NCBI GenBank assembly: GCA_017548425.1
Contig: JAFZAB010000202.1
Location: forward strand, 1-40,387
Length of the DNA: 40,387 nucleotides
Reading direction: 5' to 3'
Origin: Victivallales bacterium
GTDB taxonomy: Bacteria > Verrucomicrobiota > Lentisphaeria > Oligosphaerales > Oligosphaeraceae
The position numbers and the translations under genes are program-made. Shown in pieces: positions 8,661 to 16,887 of this stretch (position 1 is its first letter; every line of letters starts with the position of its first letter). Below the pieces are notes generated by a model. That model had not been told where the DNA came from, searched no databases, and saw nothing but the letters and a program-made list of their open reading frames with translations.

Positions 8661-9908
8661 TTACAAAAAGACTGGTTTCAGATGTCTGTCGAAGATGTTT
8701 GTGGCGACATTGTCGCTGATGACATCTTCAAACTCGTCCAACGCATTGAGATAACGGTCGCCCATCTCGGCGGCGACGCGGAAGGCGACATGCAGCATCT
8801 GGCGGAAGTGCATGTTGTAGTCCGCGCAGGACTGGTCATGGCGCAACGTCCGTGTGAACTTATCCGCCGTCCATTTCGCGACTTCCGTCGGTTTCGGCAG
8901 TTTTGCAGGATTGATGTCGATAACGGTCGCATATGGGATGCTCAATTCTTCGCGACGTTTGTAGGCGTCTGCATAGACGTCCTTTGCGAGTTTCAGACCA
9001 TCACCGCCTGCGGCTGCCAGACCGATCAGTTCCTCCAGCCACGTCGTTCCCGCCGTCTTCAGATGAAGACCCGCGTCCGCCTTGTGGATGGCTTTGTTGA
9101 TGATCGGATAGATGGAGAACTTGTCGCTGCCCGAATGGACGCTCAGTTTCAGATTCGCGGGAAGTCCGAACTCCTTGACGGCAAACTGGATAACGGCAAT
9201 GTCTTCATTGAATTCGCGTTCGAAAACTTTCAAATCGCCGACGTAATCGACGCCTTTGTTGAAACGGCCTGTGAACTTCGGCGCGATTGTCTGGGCGGGA
9301 ATCCCTTCGTCCGCGAAAGCGGCGAGAATGAACAGCATGTCACGCGGCGTTTGCGGGATGTCCGTCTCGTCCATGGAGACTTCTGGAATGAAATTGCCTT
9401 CGCCTTTCGCCTTCAAGATGTAACGATAGAGCTTTCCGGCCTCCTGCACAGCCAGCAGATATTTGTTCGCGATGACTTCCGCTTCCGCTTTGTCAACGGC
9501 CAACGGCTCCTTGACGCCGGGAATCGACAACTTCTTGCCGATGAGATTCTTATGCTTGTCCAAGAACTTCTTGACATCGGCCTTTGCGGCAGGCTTGCCT
9601 GTGAAATCCGCGACATCCAGCGTGAAGAAATCGCTCGAATCCATGAACCAATCGACATTCTTCAGGCTGATGTGGTCGGCATCGACATGGTATTCGCCAT
9701 TGAACGAATACGCCCGCATGGCGGCTTCGACGGCGTTCCGCACATCCATCGGGCATGTCCCGATGATCGTATGTTCGCGGTTGGATTTGTTCCAGACCGG
9801 AGCGATGGCCGCTCCGACGGCGCGAGCCTGAATGATGGCACGCATCTGCGCTCTCGCCTGACGACCGAACCTGTCACCGACACCCATGCTGTATTTGGCC
9901 AGTTGCAT
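8661..9908 (-). CDS. uxaE: Tagaturonate/fructuronate epimerase UxaE-like
   Basis: 415 aa from the preferred start. UxaE interconverts D-tagaturonate and D-fructuronate in hexuronate catabolism, which lets galacturonate and glucuronate routes merge. Family hallmarks seen are KYSMGVGDRFGRQARAQ at the N-terminus, PVWNKSNREHTIIGT, the metal-site-like YHVDADHISLKNVDWF followed by DSSDFFTLDVADF, and VHSGSDKFSIYP in the C-terminal half. The reading frame extends to an upstream ATG at 9941, but the ATG at 9908 is chosen because AAGGAG lies 6 nt before it and the family starts there. It is divergent from the oxidoreductase gene at 10037, with 128 bp between them that hold a promoter and a dyad. This points to joint control of a uronate pathway (inference). 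Confidence 0.82.
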   Translation of the reverse strand: MQLAKYSMGVGDRFGRQARAQMRAIIQARAVGAAIAPVWNKSNREHTIIGTCPMDVRNAVEAAMRAYSFNGEYHVDADHISLKNVDWFMDSSDFFTLDVADFTGKPAAKADVKKFLDKHKNLIGKKLSIPGVKEPLAVDKAEAEVIANKYLLAVQEAGKLYRYILKAKGEGNFIPEVSMDETDIPQTPRDMLFILAAFADEGIPAQTIAPKFTGRFNKGVDYVGDLKVFEREFNEDIAVIQFAVKEFGLPANLKLSVHSGSDKFSIYPIINKAIHKADAGLHLKTAGTTWLEELIGLAAAGGDGLKLAKDVYADAYKRREELSIPYATVIDINPAKLPKPTEVAKWTADKFTRTLRHDQSCADYNMHFRQMLHVAFRVAAEMGDRYLNALDEFEDVISDNVATNIFDRHLKPVFL

Positions 9909-9969
9909 GTTTTTCTCCTTTGATGTGAAAATATTGGACACTTGGATGATTTTTCCATATAAACTAATT

Positions 9970-9996
9970 TTGACCTTGCGAAAGTCAAGCTATAAT
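9970..9996 (+). promoter_or_regulatory. Candidate promoter overlapping a 19-bp operator-like dyad
   Basis: A perfect TATAAT is at 9991-9996. TTGACC at 9970-9975 gives a 15-bp spacer, and the overlapping TTTTGA at 9968-9973 gives 17. The dyad TTGACCTTGCGAAAGTCAA (9970-9988) matches its reverse complement at 7 of 9 paired positions and would block the -35 and spacer if a repressor bound. It sits in the uxaE/oxidoreductase divergent region, 40 nt before the plus-strand start codon. Confidence 0.5.
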
Positions 9997-10036
9997 AAAC
10001 AGTGTATTTTGTCATTCAACCAAACAAGGAGCCCAC

Positions 10037-11149
10037 ATGAAAAAAGACACGCCCTGGAAAGTCGCCGTCGTCGGCTGCGGCAGTTTCGCCACAGGCCAGT
10101 ATCTTCCCAATATCTCGAAAACCGCAAACGCCGTATTGACAGCAGTCTGCGACATCCGCACAGACGTCGCGGAAGCCGCCTGCAAACGCTTTGGAGCAAA
10201 GGAATGGTATGGTTCTGTGGATGAACTCGTCGAAAAAGGCGATTTCGACATCGCAATCGACGCAGCCTCCATTCCCGCCCACGACCACATCAACAAGACC
10301 ATCCTTTCCGCCGGAAAACATCTTTTCAGCCAGAAACCGGCCGCGCTGACGGTGGAGGATTTGACGGAACAGATTGAAATCGCCAAGAAAAACAATGTCA
10401 AATTCGCCTGCGTGCCCATCCACATGATCACGCCGGACATGCTCATGGCGGAACAGATCATCCGCGACGGCGGCATCGGGCGCGTCCTTTCCGTCAAATG
10501 CGTCTCCACCCACGGCGGCCCCGAATATTTCCAATACCGCTCCGCCGATCCGTCATGGTTCTACGAACCGGGCGCGGGAGCGCTGTTCGACATGGGCGTC
10601 CATGCATTGGACAAAGTCACCGGCATCATGGGCCCCGCCAAATCCGTCTATTGCCTCGCCGCGACCGCCCGCAAGCAACGCACATGCCGTTCTGGAGCGT
10701 TCGACGGCAAAGTCATCCGCACGGACTACATGCCTGACACCTATTATATTTCGCTCGATTTCGGCGACGACCGCATCGGCTTCGTCGATACAGGTTTCAC
10801 ACAGGTCGCGACCCGTTGTCCGCCGTTGGAAATCTTTGGTGAACAAGGCGTTATCTCCTTCAAGATGCATACGAACGTGTGGCCTGCTCCGGAAGTCTAT
10901 ATCGATTCTCCCGCCATCGGCATGCGTGGTTGGATCACTCCGATGACATGGACGAAATCCACCTACACGCCGAACTTCACGCAATGCTGTCCGCTGGCGG
11001 ATCTTGTGAAGGCGATTGAAAACGATACGGAACCCGTTCTCTCGCCGGAACATGCGCGACACGTCTTGGAAATCATGTGCGCCATTCCGTTATCCATCGA
11101 AAAGAAAGCGCCAATTGATTTGCACACCACTTTCAAGCCGTTTATTTAA
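10037..11149 (+). CDS. Gfo/Idh/MocA family oxidoreductase
   Basis: 370 aa. The N-terminal Rossmann fold shows VAVVGCGSFATGQYLPN (residues 8-24) and the acidic residue ending beta-2 (AVCDIRTDV). The C-terminal domain is the usual alpha/beta substrate domain with GALFDMGVHALDKV. The conserved Glu-Lys-Pro is Gln-Lys-Pro here (HLFSQKPAAL), as in the protein at 28370, so the catalytic Lys is kept but its Glu neighbour is not. The start is supported by AAGGAG 6 nt upstream. It is first in a plus-strand run with a TIM-barrel isomerase and another oxidoreductase, divergent from uxaE, which fits a uronate or polyol catabolic module. The exact substrate is unknown. Confidence 0.85.
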   Translation: MKKDTPWKVAVVGCGSFATGQYLPNISKTANAVLTAVCDIRTDVAEAACKRFGAKEWYGSVDELVEKGDFDIAIDAASIPAHDHINKTILSAGKHLFSQKPAALTVEDLTEQIEIAKKNNVKFACVPIHMITPDMLMAEQIIRDGGIGRVLSVKCVSTHGGPEYFQYRSADPSWFYEPGAGALFDMGVHALDKVTGIMGPAKSVYCLAATARKQRTCRSGAFDGKVIRTDYMPDTYYISLDFGDDRIGFVDTGFTQVATRCPPLEIFGEQGVISFKMHTNVWPAPEVYIDSPAIGMRGWITPMTWTKSTYTPNFTQCCPLADLVKAIENDTEPVLSPEHARHVLEIMCAIPLSIEKKAPIDLHTTFKPFI

Positions 11150-11151
11150 CA

Positions 11152-11166
11152 ACCGCCTTCGGCGGT
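11152..11166 (+). terminator. Short GC hairpin just after the stop codon
   Basis: ACCGCC TTC GGCGGT, a 6-bp stem beginning 3 nt after the TAA of the oxidoreductase gene. There is no U-run directly after it (ATTAGTGG follows), so an intrinsic terminator is only possible. Confidence 0.45.
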
Positions 11167-11167
11167 A

Positions 11168-11200
11168 TTAGTGGTTAGTGATTAGTGGTTAGTGGTTAGT
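11168..11200. repeat. 7-bp tandem array (TTAGTGG)
   Basis: Four heptamers (TTAGTGG with one TTAGTGA) and a partial unit after the oxidoreductase gene. The unit contains TAG on the coding strand, so stops occur in all three frames. Confidence 0.85.
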
Positions 11201-11202
11201 TT

Positions 11203-11360
11203 TTCCGCGTAAGCGGATTCAAACCGCCGAGCCGCCGGAGGCCAATAGATTCTGTTCATTCGTATTCCATTTATAACCCAAAATATTTCAGTCAACGGCC
11301 TCGGCGGCGAGGCTTTCTGTGAAAATCTGTGTATTCTGTGTATTCTGTGGTTTCCTTAAC
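11203..11360 (+). repeat. Composite interspersed repeat, copy B
   Basis: Hairpin CCGCGTAAGCGG, then CCGCCGAGCCGCCGGAGGCC (11220-11240), an AT-rich centre of about 60 nt, the inverted partner GGCCTCGGCGGCGAGGC near 11298-11315, and a tail with CTGTG spaced about 10-11 bp, ending TGGTTTCCTTAAC. The tail ends 27 nt before the next gene's ATG. Copy C has the same order and the same TGGTTTCCTTAAC ending before the next gene. Confidence 0.75.
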
Positions 11361-11387
11361 TAACATATTTAATTCAAAGGAGTTATC

Positions 11388-12263
11388 ATGAAAATTGGTC
11401 TGAGCACATACAGTCTTGCAGGCGCCTTCCGCAGCGGTATTCTGGATTTTCCGTCCATCGTCACGAAAATTGCCGAATTCGGCGGCGAACATGTGGAAGT
11501 CGTTCCGCTGGGCAGCGACTTCACCGTTGATACAGAAATGGTTGACAAAGTTCTGAAAGCCGCGAAAGACGCCAATATTCCGCTTTCCAGCTACACGTTC
11601 GGAGCCAATTTCCTGCTGAACGGCGATGGCACGGAACGCAATGCCGAACAGGTCAAAGCGGAAATTGAACGCGTCAAACGGCATATCGACGTCGCCGCGA
11701 AGCTTGGCGTGCCGTTCGCGCGTCATGACGCAGGTAGCCGCCCCGTCCAAGACACGCTGGTGGAACAGTTTGACAAAGACCTGCCGCTGTTGGCGGACGC
11801 CTGCGGCGAAGTCGCCGACTACGCCGCGCAATACGGCATCACGACGGCTATCGAAAACCACGGCAAACACATTCAGGGCAAAGAGCGTGTCCGCCGTCTT
11901 GTGCTCGCCGTCAACCGTGTGAACTTCCGCAGTTTTATCGACGTCGGCAACGTCTGCGGCATCGACGAAGATCCCATCGGCATCGTTCGCGACAATGCCG
12001 ATATCTGCTGCATGTTCCACTTCAAAGACAACTACTTGCGTAAATACGTGCCCGATCCGGAGAACTGGAGCCAAACGAGCCATGGAAACTATGTGAAAGG
12101 CTCCATCACGGGCTATGGCGATTTGGATCTACGGACGATTGTCGCTGTCATCAAACAGAACGGATTCGACGGCTTCGTCAGTATCGAATTCGAAGGCCGT
12201 GAGGAAAGTCTTTTCGCCGCGAAACGCAGTCTGGACAACGTCAAACGCCTATTCAGAAGCTAA
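11388..12263 (+). CDS. Sugar phosphate isomerase/epimerase (xylose-isomerase-like TIM barrel)
   Basis: 291 aa, probably cytoplasmic. The family (AP endonuclease 2/IolE/hyi type) isomerises or epimerises keto sugars, inosose or similar using a divalent metal. The barrel starts MKIGLSTYSLAGAF. Candidate metal ligands are Glu in ITTAIENHGKHI, Asp in RSFIDVGNVCG, His in CCMFHFKDN and Glu in FVSIEFEGREE, in the order expected for the family. The start has AAAGGAG 6 nt upstream. It lies between two Gfo/Idh/MocA oxidoreductases on the same strand, a common pairing in inositol and rare-sugar catabolism. Each junction is filled with repeats, so operon membership is inferred from order and direction only. 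Confidence 0.82.
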   Translation: MKIGLSTYSLAGAFRSGILDFPSIVTKIAEFGGEHVEVVPLGSDFTVDTEMVDKVLKAAKDANIPLSSYTFGANFLLNGDGTERNAEQVKAEIERVKRHIDVAAKLGVPFARHDAGSRPVQDTLVEQFDKDLPLLADACGEVADYAAQYGITTAIENHGKHIQGKERVRRLVLAVNRVNFRSFIDVGNVCGIDEDPIGIVRDNADICCMFHFKDNYLRKYVPDPENWSQTSHGNYVKGSITGYGDLDLRTIVAVIKQNGFDGFVSIEFEGREESLFAAKRSLDNVKRLFRS

Positions 12264-12288
12264 AAGCTTAAAACCGAAAGCTTAAAGC
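12261..12288. repeat. Imperfect TTAAAGC-type tandem repeat
   Basis: AAAAGCTTA, AAACCG and AAAGCTTAAAGC begin at the stop codon of the isomerase gene. TAA occurs several times. Related to the AAAAGCT array that follows mfd (36418-36444). Confidence 0.55.
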
Positions 12289-12319
12289 AAATACAGACGT
12301 TTTCGTAGTCTAGCTGATG

Positions 12320-12577
12320 TCTGCGAGGCCTTCTGTTACTTCTGTGTTTTCCATGGACTCCCAATAAATCTTATAGTTGAGGTAATTTCAAAAGTCTTAC
12401 TTTAGCCAGATTTTTATCTGTGATTTTCAGAACCAGCCTTGGCGCCGGAGGCCGATGAATCCTGCTTGTTTTTCATATTCTTTTTACAATCAGAATCTAA
12501 AGCATTTTTGTCGGCCTCGGCGGCAAGGCTATCTGTGAAAAATCAGTGTAATCTGTGTGATCTGTGGTTTCCTTAAC
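12320..12577 (+). repeat. Composite interspersed repeat copy C (12421-12577) preceded by a short fragment
   Basis: The junction 12264-12631 is 368 bp with no gene. A fragment at about 12323-12353 has TCTGCGAGGC followed by TTCTGTTACTTCTGTG, i.e. the right end of the repeat alone. Copy C has CTTGGCGCCGGAGGCCGATG, an AT-rich centre, CGGCCTCGGCGGCAAGGC and the CTGTG tail ending TGGTTTCCTTAAC at 12577. The last 50 bp before the next gene are AT-rich and contain its ribosome binding site. Confidence 0.7.
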
Positions 12578-12631
12578 ATAGACATTTGAGCAGTTTTGAA
12601 ATTGCCTCAGTAATAATCGGAGAAAGTCATT

Positions 12632-13729
12632 ATGACCGACAAGCTGAAAGTCGCTATTGCGGGTCTGGCCCACGTCCACGCCATCGGATTCTACAGCACG
12701 TTCAAAAAATATCCGGAAGAAGTTGATTTCATTGGATTAGCGGATATTCCGGATCCGAAAGGCGCAACGGCGGAATCGCTGGAGAGCCGTCTTGCCAAGA
12801 ACTTCCGCACGAAAGGCCCCATGCCGCGCATCTTCGATTCGCTGGACAGCCTGCTGGCGGAGAAGCCTGATCTCGTCTGCATCGGCTCCGATATTGCCGA
12901 CCATGCAACTGTCGCCGTCCAATGCCTTCAGCATGGCGTGAACGCCGTCATCGAAAAACCGATGGCGCTGAAGATACAGGACGGCATCCGCATGCTGGAC
13001 GCCGCTCGCAAGAGCACAGCATCATTGTTCGTCAACTGGCCTATCGCGTGGTTCCCTGCGTTCAACATCGCGAAGCAGATGGTCGATGACGGCAAGATAG
13101 GCCGTCCATTGCGCGTCGTTTACAGAAGTCCCGCAACGAAAGGGCCTTATTGCAGTGAACCAGACTTTGATCCGAAGAAATTGGGCGACATCTGGTGGTA
13201 TCGACACGACCGCGGCGGCGGTTCGTTGGCCGACTATTCAGGCTACAGTTTCACGTTGGCGACATGGTTCCTCAAGAAGATGGCGAAGACCGTCTATGGC
13301 CTGCGCAAGAACTTCCTCATGCCGTTCACGGATGTGGAAGACTATTCCGATTTCATCATCGATTTTGGCGACGCAGTCGCTCAGGCGGAAGGCTCATGGT
13401 CCACATTCTCGTCAGGCGAAATTCCCACGGGCCCAATTATTTACGGTTCTGAAGGCACGATTGTCTGCGACCGCTTCACGAACATCGTGAAAGTCTATAA
13501 GACATTCAAACCGTATGTCCAGACGCCTCCGCCAGAGGAAGTCATCACGCCCGAACCGATGCCGAATTTGAATCTGGCCCGACAGCTCATCGATTTCATT
13601 CGCGATGGTAAGCCCGTCCATGAAATGATCACGTTGGAATTCAACTTGAAACAACTTGCCGCGATGGACGCGGGCGTCCGTTCCTGCGAATCCGGCAGCG
13701 CAGAAGCCGTCATCGATCCGTTTGCATGA
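12632..13729 (+). CDS. Gfo/Idh/MocA family oxidoreductase
   Basis: 365 aa. Residues 6-20 read VAIAGLAHVHAIGFY, a variant dinucleotide-binding loop (GLAHVH instead of GxGxxG) also seen as GFAHGH in the protein at 28370. The catalytic signature is intact as VNAVIEKPMAL. The substrate domain has DIWWYRHDRGGGSLADYSGYSF. GGAG lies about 9 nt before the ATG. It is third in the plus-strand module after the TIM-barrel isomerase. Substrate unknown; a sugar acid or cyclitol is likely from context. Confidence 0.83.
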   Translation: MTDKLKVAIAGLAHVHAIGFYSTFKKYPEEVDFIGLADIPDPKGATAESLESRLAKNFRTKGPMPRIFDSLDSLLAEKPDLVCIGSDIADHATVAVQCLQHGVNAVIEKPMALKIQDGIRMLDAARKSTASLFVNWPIAWFPAFNIAKQMVDDGKIGRPLRVVYRSPATKGPYCSEPDFDPKKLGDIWWYRHDRGGGSLADYSGYSFTLATWFLKKMAKTVYGLRKNFLMPFTDVEDYSDFIIDFGDAVAQAEGSWSTFSSGEIPTGPIIYGSEGTIVCDRFTNIVKVYKTFKPYVQTPPPEEVITPEPMPNLNLARQLIDFIRDGKPVHEMITLEFNLKQLAAMDAGVRSCESGSAEAVIDPFA

Positions 13730-13733
13730 GTGA

Positions 13734-13805
13734 ACCACGAATTCACACGAATGCACACGAATTTGGGCAGTCCACTGAATACACAGAAGAAACAGAGATG
13801 CCTCG
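13734..13805 (-). repeat. Partial composite repeat with ACGAA and CACAGA tandem motifs
   Basis: Directly after the stop codon, ACCACGAATTCACACGAATG and one more CACACGAA form a 10-bp period. They are followed by CACTGAATACACAGAAGAAA and GCCTCGCAGACGG, the reverse-complement order of the composite repeat tail. The rest of the junction (13806-14032) holds two small hairpins (GCGCAAGCGC near 13909 and CCGCTTCGCGG near 13971) and no convincing gene. Confidence 0.6.
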
Positions 13806-14032
13806 CAGACGGACCGATGATACCAGTAAGGATTTCATGAAGAAAGATAACATTTATTGCTAATGAAACAAACGGCTCCGTCTGCACGGCGGTTCGTCAC
13901 GCTTCGCGCAAGCGCAAACAATGTCATACGGAAACTTGAAGTTCATAAGCTGTTGGCTCACGGTCTGAATCCGCTTCGCGGGATGTGGGAAGTTTTTATC
14001 GAAAACAGAAACAGAAGGATAACCGATTATAA

Positions 14033-16774
14033 ATGGAAAGGAGAAGATACATAAAAACAAAACACCATCCGAAACATCTTTCTTTATTTCTGTTTTTCGC
14101 GATAACATCTGTCCTCCTTCAAGCCGCAACGGTGACGTCGGATAACTTATTGATCGCCGCCCGCCGATGGATTGCCGCCAACGCTGTTTTTCAGTCGGAA
14201 CTTCCTGATGCCGAGCCTGTAACAGCCACGCGGATGACCAATGCGGATGGTGCTGAACAGCCGCTTTGGCATGTGAAACTCTCGCCGTCTGGTTATCTCA
14301 TCATGTCATCGGATGACACGTTGCCACCCGTCGTGGCATTTGATACAAAAGCCTCCTATTCCAAATCGTCGCCCACGCCGTTGCCTCTCATGTTGGACAA
14401 ACAGGGGGAGATTTTCCAAAAGGAATTACTTAAGCCGCAAACTCGTGGAAACGCCATAGCGCAGGCAAACAAAAATCGTTGGAATGCACTGCTTAATCAA
14501 ACTCGCACGGATTCATTCACGCCATCGTCCATCATCACCCCCGCCATGTTGACATCGGAATGGGATCAGAAACCATCTCCATATAACTATCTTTGTCCAT
14601 CTGATGAAACATATGACAATCGAACAGCCGCAGGTTGTGTTCCACTCGCCATCGCTCAAATTCTGAAATACCATGAATGGCCCGTAGTTGGCACGGGATC
14701 AAAAACTTACATGGATTCAACGGGAAGTCTTAAAGTGAGAATGAAAGCGGATTTTTCATTTCCGTATGACTGGAATAATATACAAAACAGCTATACATGC
14801 AGTAACGACAAAAATATCACAGATTCAGAACTTCAACTCTCCCGTCTCATCATGGAAATGGGCGTTTTAGTGGAAGCCAATTATGAAATGAATGAAACGG
14901 GAGCCTATCCCAATTTAATAAAAGATTATCTACATCAGTATCTGGATTATTCCAACACGGCGCAATTCGGTTCCGCAATTTATGGTCAGGTAGGATTTGT
15001 CGGTTTAGACACTTTGTATTATAGGCTTCGCACGGAAATGCTCGCCCAACGTCCGTCATTGGCAAGTTATATAACGGGCGAGGAAGCACACATGTTCGTC
15101 GTGGATGGTTTGGGAACCGCATACGACTATGATTTCTATCACTTCAACTATGGTTGGGGCGGTTCAAATAATGGATGGTATCTTCTCATTGACGGTTATA
15201 ACGAGACGGTTGTCTGCTATGCCACCACCTACATCATGCCCAATCCTGTTGCAGTCTTCAAGCCGATGTCCATCGAGCAAGCATCTGCTTTCACGCTGGA
15301 ATGGTACTTTCCCAAGCATTTGACGGCTGAGGCATTCCAACTGACGAAAAAAAGTGATGGTAAAAGCACGGTGATCAGTTCCATCATTGACGGTTCAGAA
15401 CGTAAGTTTCGTTTAACAGGACAGTCAGGCACAAGCACTTATACATTGAAAGCCAAAATCAATGGCGTTTGGCAAACATCCTCCGAAGGCATCACCATCA
15501 CGGCTAAAAGCATCCCTTTCAATGCGATGCCATCTCTTACCCTTGACAAGAATTTGGAAAGTATTGACGGCTCAATCGTGTCAACAATCGTCACTTCCAC
15601 TTATTCATTGAAAAGCCTGACGGTGACCAGCAGCAGACCGGATATCTTGCCTGACAACGCCATATCCTTAACAAACAATGGCAGGTCATGGACCATAAAA
15701 CTATCCCCCAATACGTCATCCTATGGCAATATTCTTCTTTATCTAACTGGCAAAGACGCCGTGGGAAATACCATCAAACAAACCGCTCTTCTCCGAGCAA
15801 AGACAATACGTTATCTCACATGGAATACGAATTTTGAAACGGCACTCAAAAGTGCACAAGAAACAGGAAAAATGCTCCTTCTGGTTGAAGATTATGATTA
15901 TAATGTAGATGACAATATTTTTTGCCAAGAAATCTGCGAGATGGATGAAATTAAGCAATATCTTCTTGACAACTATGTCTTATGGTATGCCTCATCATAC
16001 GATGACTTAGCATCTTACCAATTCACGTCCGACATGGAAGGATCATATCCATTTATAGCTATTATTGATCCAAACGACACAAGCAAACGAGTTCGCGGAA
16101 TAAGTGATCCATCAGCCAGTCAATTCCTTGATTTTCTGAATCTTGATTCAGTTCTTTTCAGTCTGGATGATAGCGTTATTTACCCGCTGGGGGAGACATA
16201 TCAACTTCAACTCAACTGCTATCGTCAAAACGCTGTAATCCATTATCGTTTTGACGCTTCCACCCCGACGGTAAACGATCCAGTCTATGCCCATCCCATT
16301 CCGTTGACGAATACCACAACCATATCTGCGCAAGCCTTTGTGAACGGGAAAGCCATCGGGAAAAGTATTACCAAGATATACACAATGGAAGTAGATATGA
16401 CAAAACTGTCGCTGAAACTTTCCAGAGGCTGGCAGCTTTGCTCATTGCCATTCTTGCCGGATGACGAAAGCGTCGCTTTGCTGAAAACGTCAGGCGTCTG
16501 CTGGGGATGGGTGGACGGCCGCTTCAAGCAGTTGGACAACTTCCTGCCCGGACAAGGCTTTTGGATGTATGCGCCAACAACCTGCACCTTGAAGCTGAAA
16601 GGCGAAGACGGCGATTCAATCGTGTTGCGGAAAGGCTGGAATCTTGTCGGCCCCACAAACGGCAATCCATCATTTGGCGACACAACGGCCTGGGGGCAGG
16701 AAGGAAAACAAATGGTCCATGTCTCCCCTGACGGCCTAAAACGCGGGAAAGGATATTGGATTTTCGTCAAATAG
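14033..16774 (+). CDS. Secreted C10 (streptopain-like) cysteine peptidase with thioredoxin-like and beta-hairpin C-terminal modules
   Basis: 913 aa. Order: signal peptide (hydrophobic LSLFLFFAITSVLLQA, 16-31); Spi-like propeptide (about 35-120, LWHVKLSPSGYLIMSSDD); peptidase C10 domain (about 165-400) with the nucleophile in AAGCVPLAIAQILKYHEWP (Cys202), His353 in EEAHMFVVDGL and the Trp motif FNYGWGGSNNGWY; immunoglobulin-like region; a thioredoxin-fold-like segment (about 595-690, ALKSAQETGKMLLLVEDYD) with no CxxC; a chitobiase-type beta domain (about 705-780); and a C-terminal repeat domain with GWQLCSLPF and GWNLVGPTNG, perhaps for surface sorting. Start is unclear: the ATG at 14033 has AAAGGAG downstream of it (14037-14043), 7 nt before an in-frame ATA at 14051. 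Role: extracellular protein degradation. Confidence 0.82.
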   Translation: MERRRYIKTKHHPKHLSLFLFFAITSVLLQAATVTSDNLLIAARRWIAANAVFQSELPDAEPVTATRMTNADGAEQPLWHVKLSPSGYLIMSSDDTLPPVVAFDTKASYSKSSPTPLPLMLDKQGEIFQKELLKPQTRGNAIAQANKNRWNALLNQTRTDSFTPSSIITPAMLTSEWDQKPSPYNYLCPSDETYDNRTAAGCVPLAIAQILKYHEWPVVGTGSKTYMDSTGSLKVRMKADFSFPYDWNNIQNSYTCSNDKNITDSELQLSRLIMEMGVLVEANYEMNETGAYPNLIKDYLHQYLDYSNTAQFGSAIYGQVGFVGLDTLYYRLRTEMLAQRPSLASYITGEEAHMFVVDGLGTAYDYDFYHFNYGWGGSNNGWYLLIDGYNETVVCYATTYIMPNPVAVFKPMSIEQASAFTLEWYFPKHLTAEAFQLTKKSDGKSTVISSIIDGSERKFRLTGQSGTSTYTLKAKINGVWQTSSEGITITAKSIPFNAMPSLTLDKNLESIDGSIVSTIVTSTYSLKSLTVTSSRPDILPDNAISLTNNGRSWTIKLSPNTSSYGNILLYLTGKDAVGNTIKQTALLRAKTIRYLTWNTNFETALKSAQETGKMLLLVEDYDYNVDDNIFCQEICEMDEIKQYLLDNYVLWYASSYDDLASYQFTSDMEGSYPFIAIIDPNDTSKRVRGISDPSASQFLDFLNLDSVLFSLDDSVIYPLGETYQLQLNCYRQNAVIHYRFDASTPTVNDPVYAHPIPLTNTTTISAQAFVNGKAIGKSITKIYTMEVDMTKLSLKLSRGWQLCSLPFLPDDESVALLKTSGVCWGWVDGRFKQLDNFLPGQGFWMYAPTTCTLKLKGEDGDSIVLRKGWNLVGPTNGNPSFGDTTAWGQEGKQMVHVSPDGLKRGKGYWIFVK

Positions 16775-16788
16775 CCGCTGTAACGACG

Positions 16789-16848
16789 GCGTCCCGCCTG
16801 CGCGGGAGGGACGCACTCCAGTGCGTCCGATTGCGCAAACGCGCAATC
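16789..16848. terminator. Cluster of three adjoining hairpins between convergent genes
   Basis: GCGTCCC (16789-16795) pairs with GGGACGC (16808-16814). Overlapping it, GGACGCACT CC AGTGCGTCC (16809-16828) is perfect with a 9-bp stem. GATTGCGC AAAC GCGCAATC (16829-16848) is a perfect 8-bp stem followed by TTCTTCC. The genes on either side converge, so this is a plausible bidirectional terminator. GGCGTCCCGCCTGCG at 16788 is nearly repeated at 39957. Confidence 0.6.
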
Positions 16849-16887
16849 TTCTTCCATCTGCCTCCCGCCTGCGCCATTTTAAGTCCT

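Noticed and set aside
8628..9923. 431-codon open frame on the plus strand
   Set aside because: Exact antisense shadow of uxaE, whose motifs and ribosome binding site are clear.
9909..9941. Upstream start for uxaE
   Set aside because: The family begins at the ATG at 9908, which has AAGGAG at ideal distance.
13857..14054. 65-codon open frame before the C10 peptidase gene
   Set aside because: No ribosome binding site or hydrophobic or conserved segment; it runs through small hairpins and overlaps the next gene's start.
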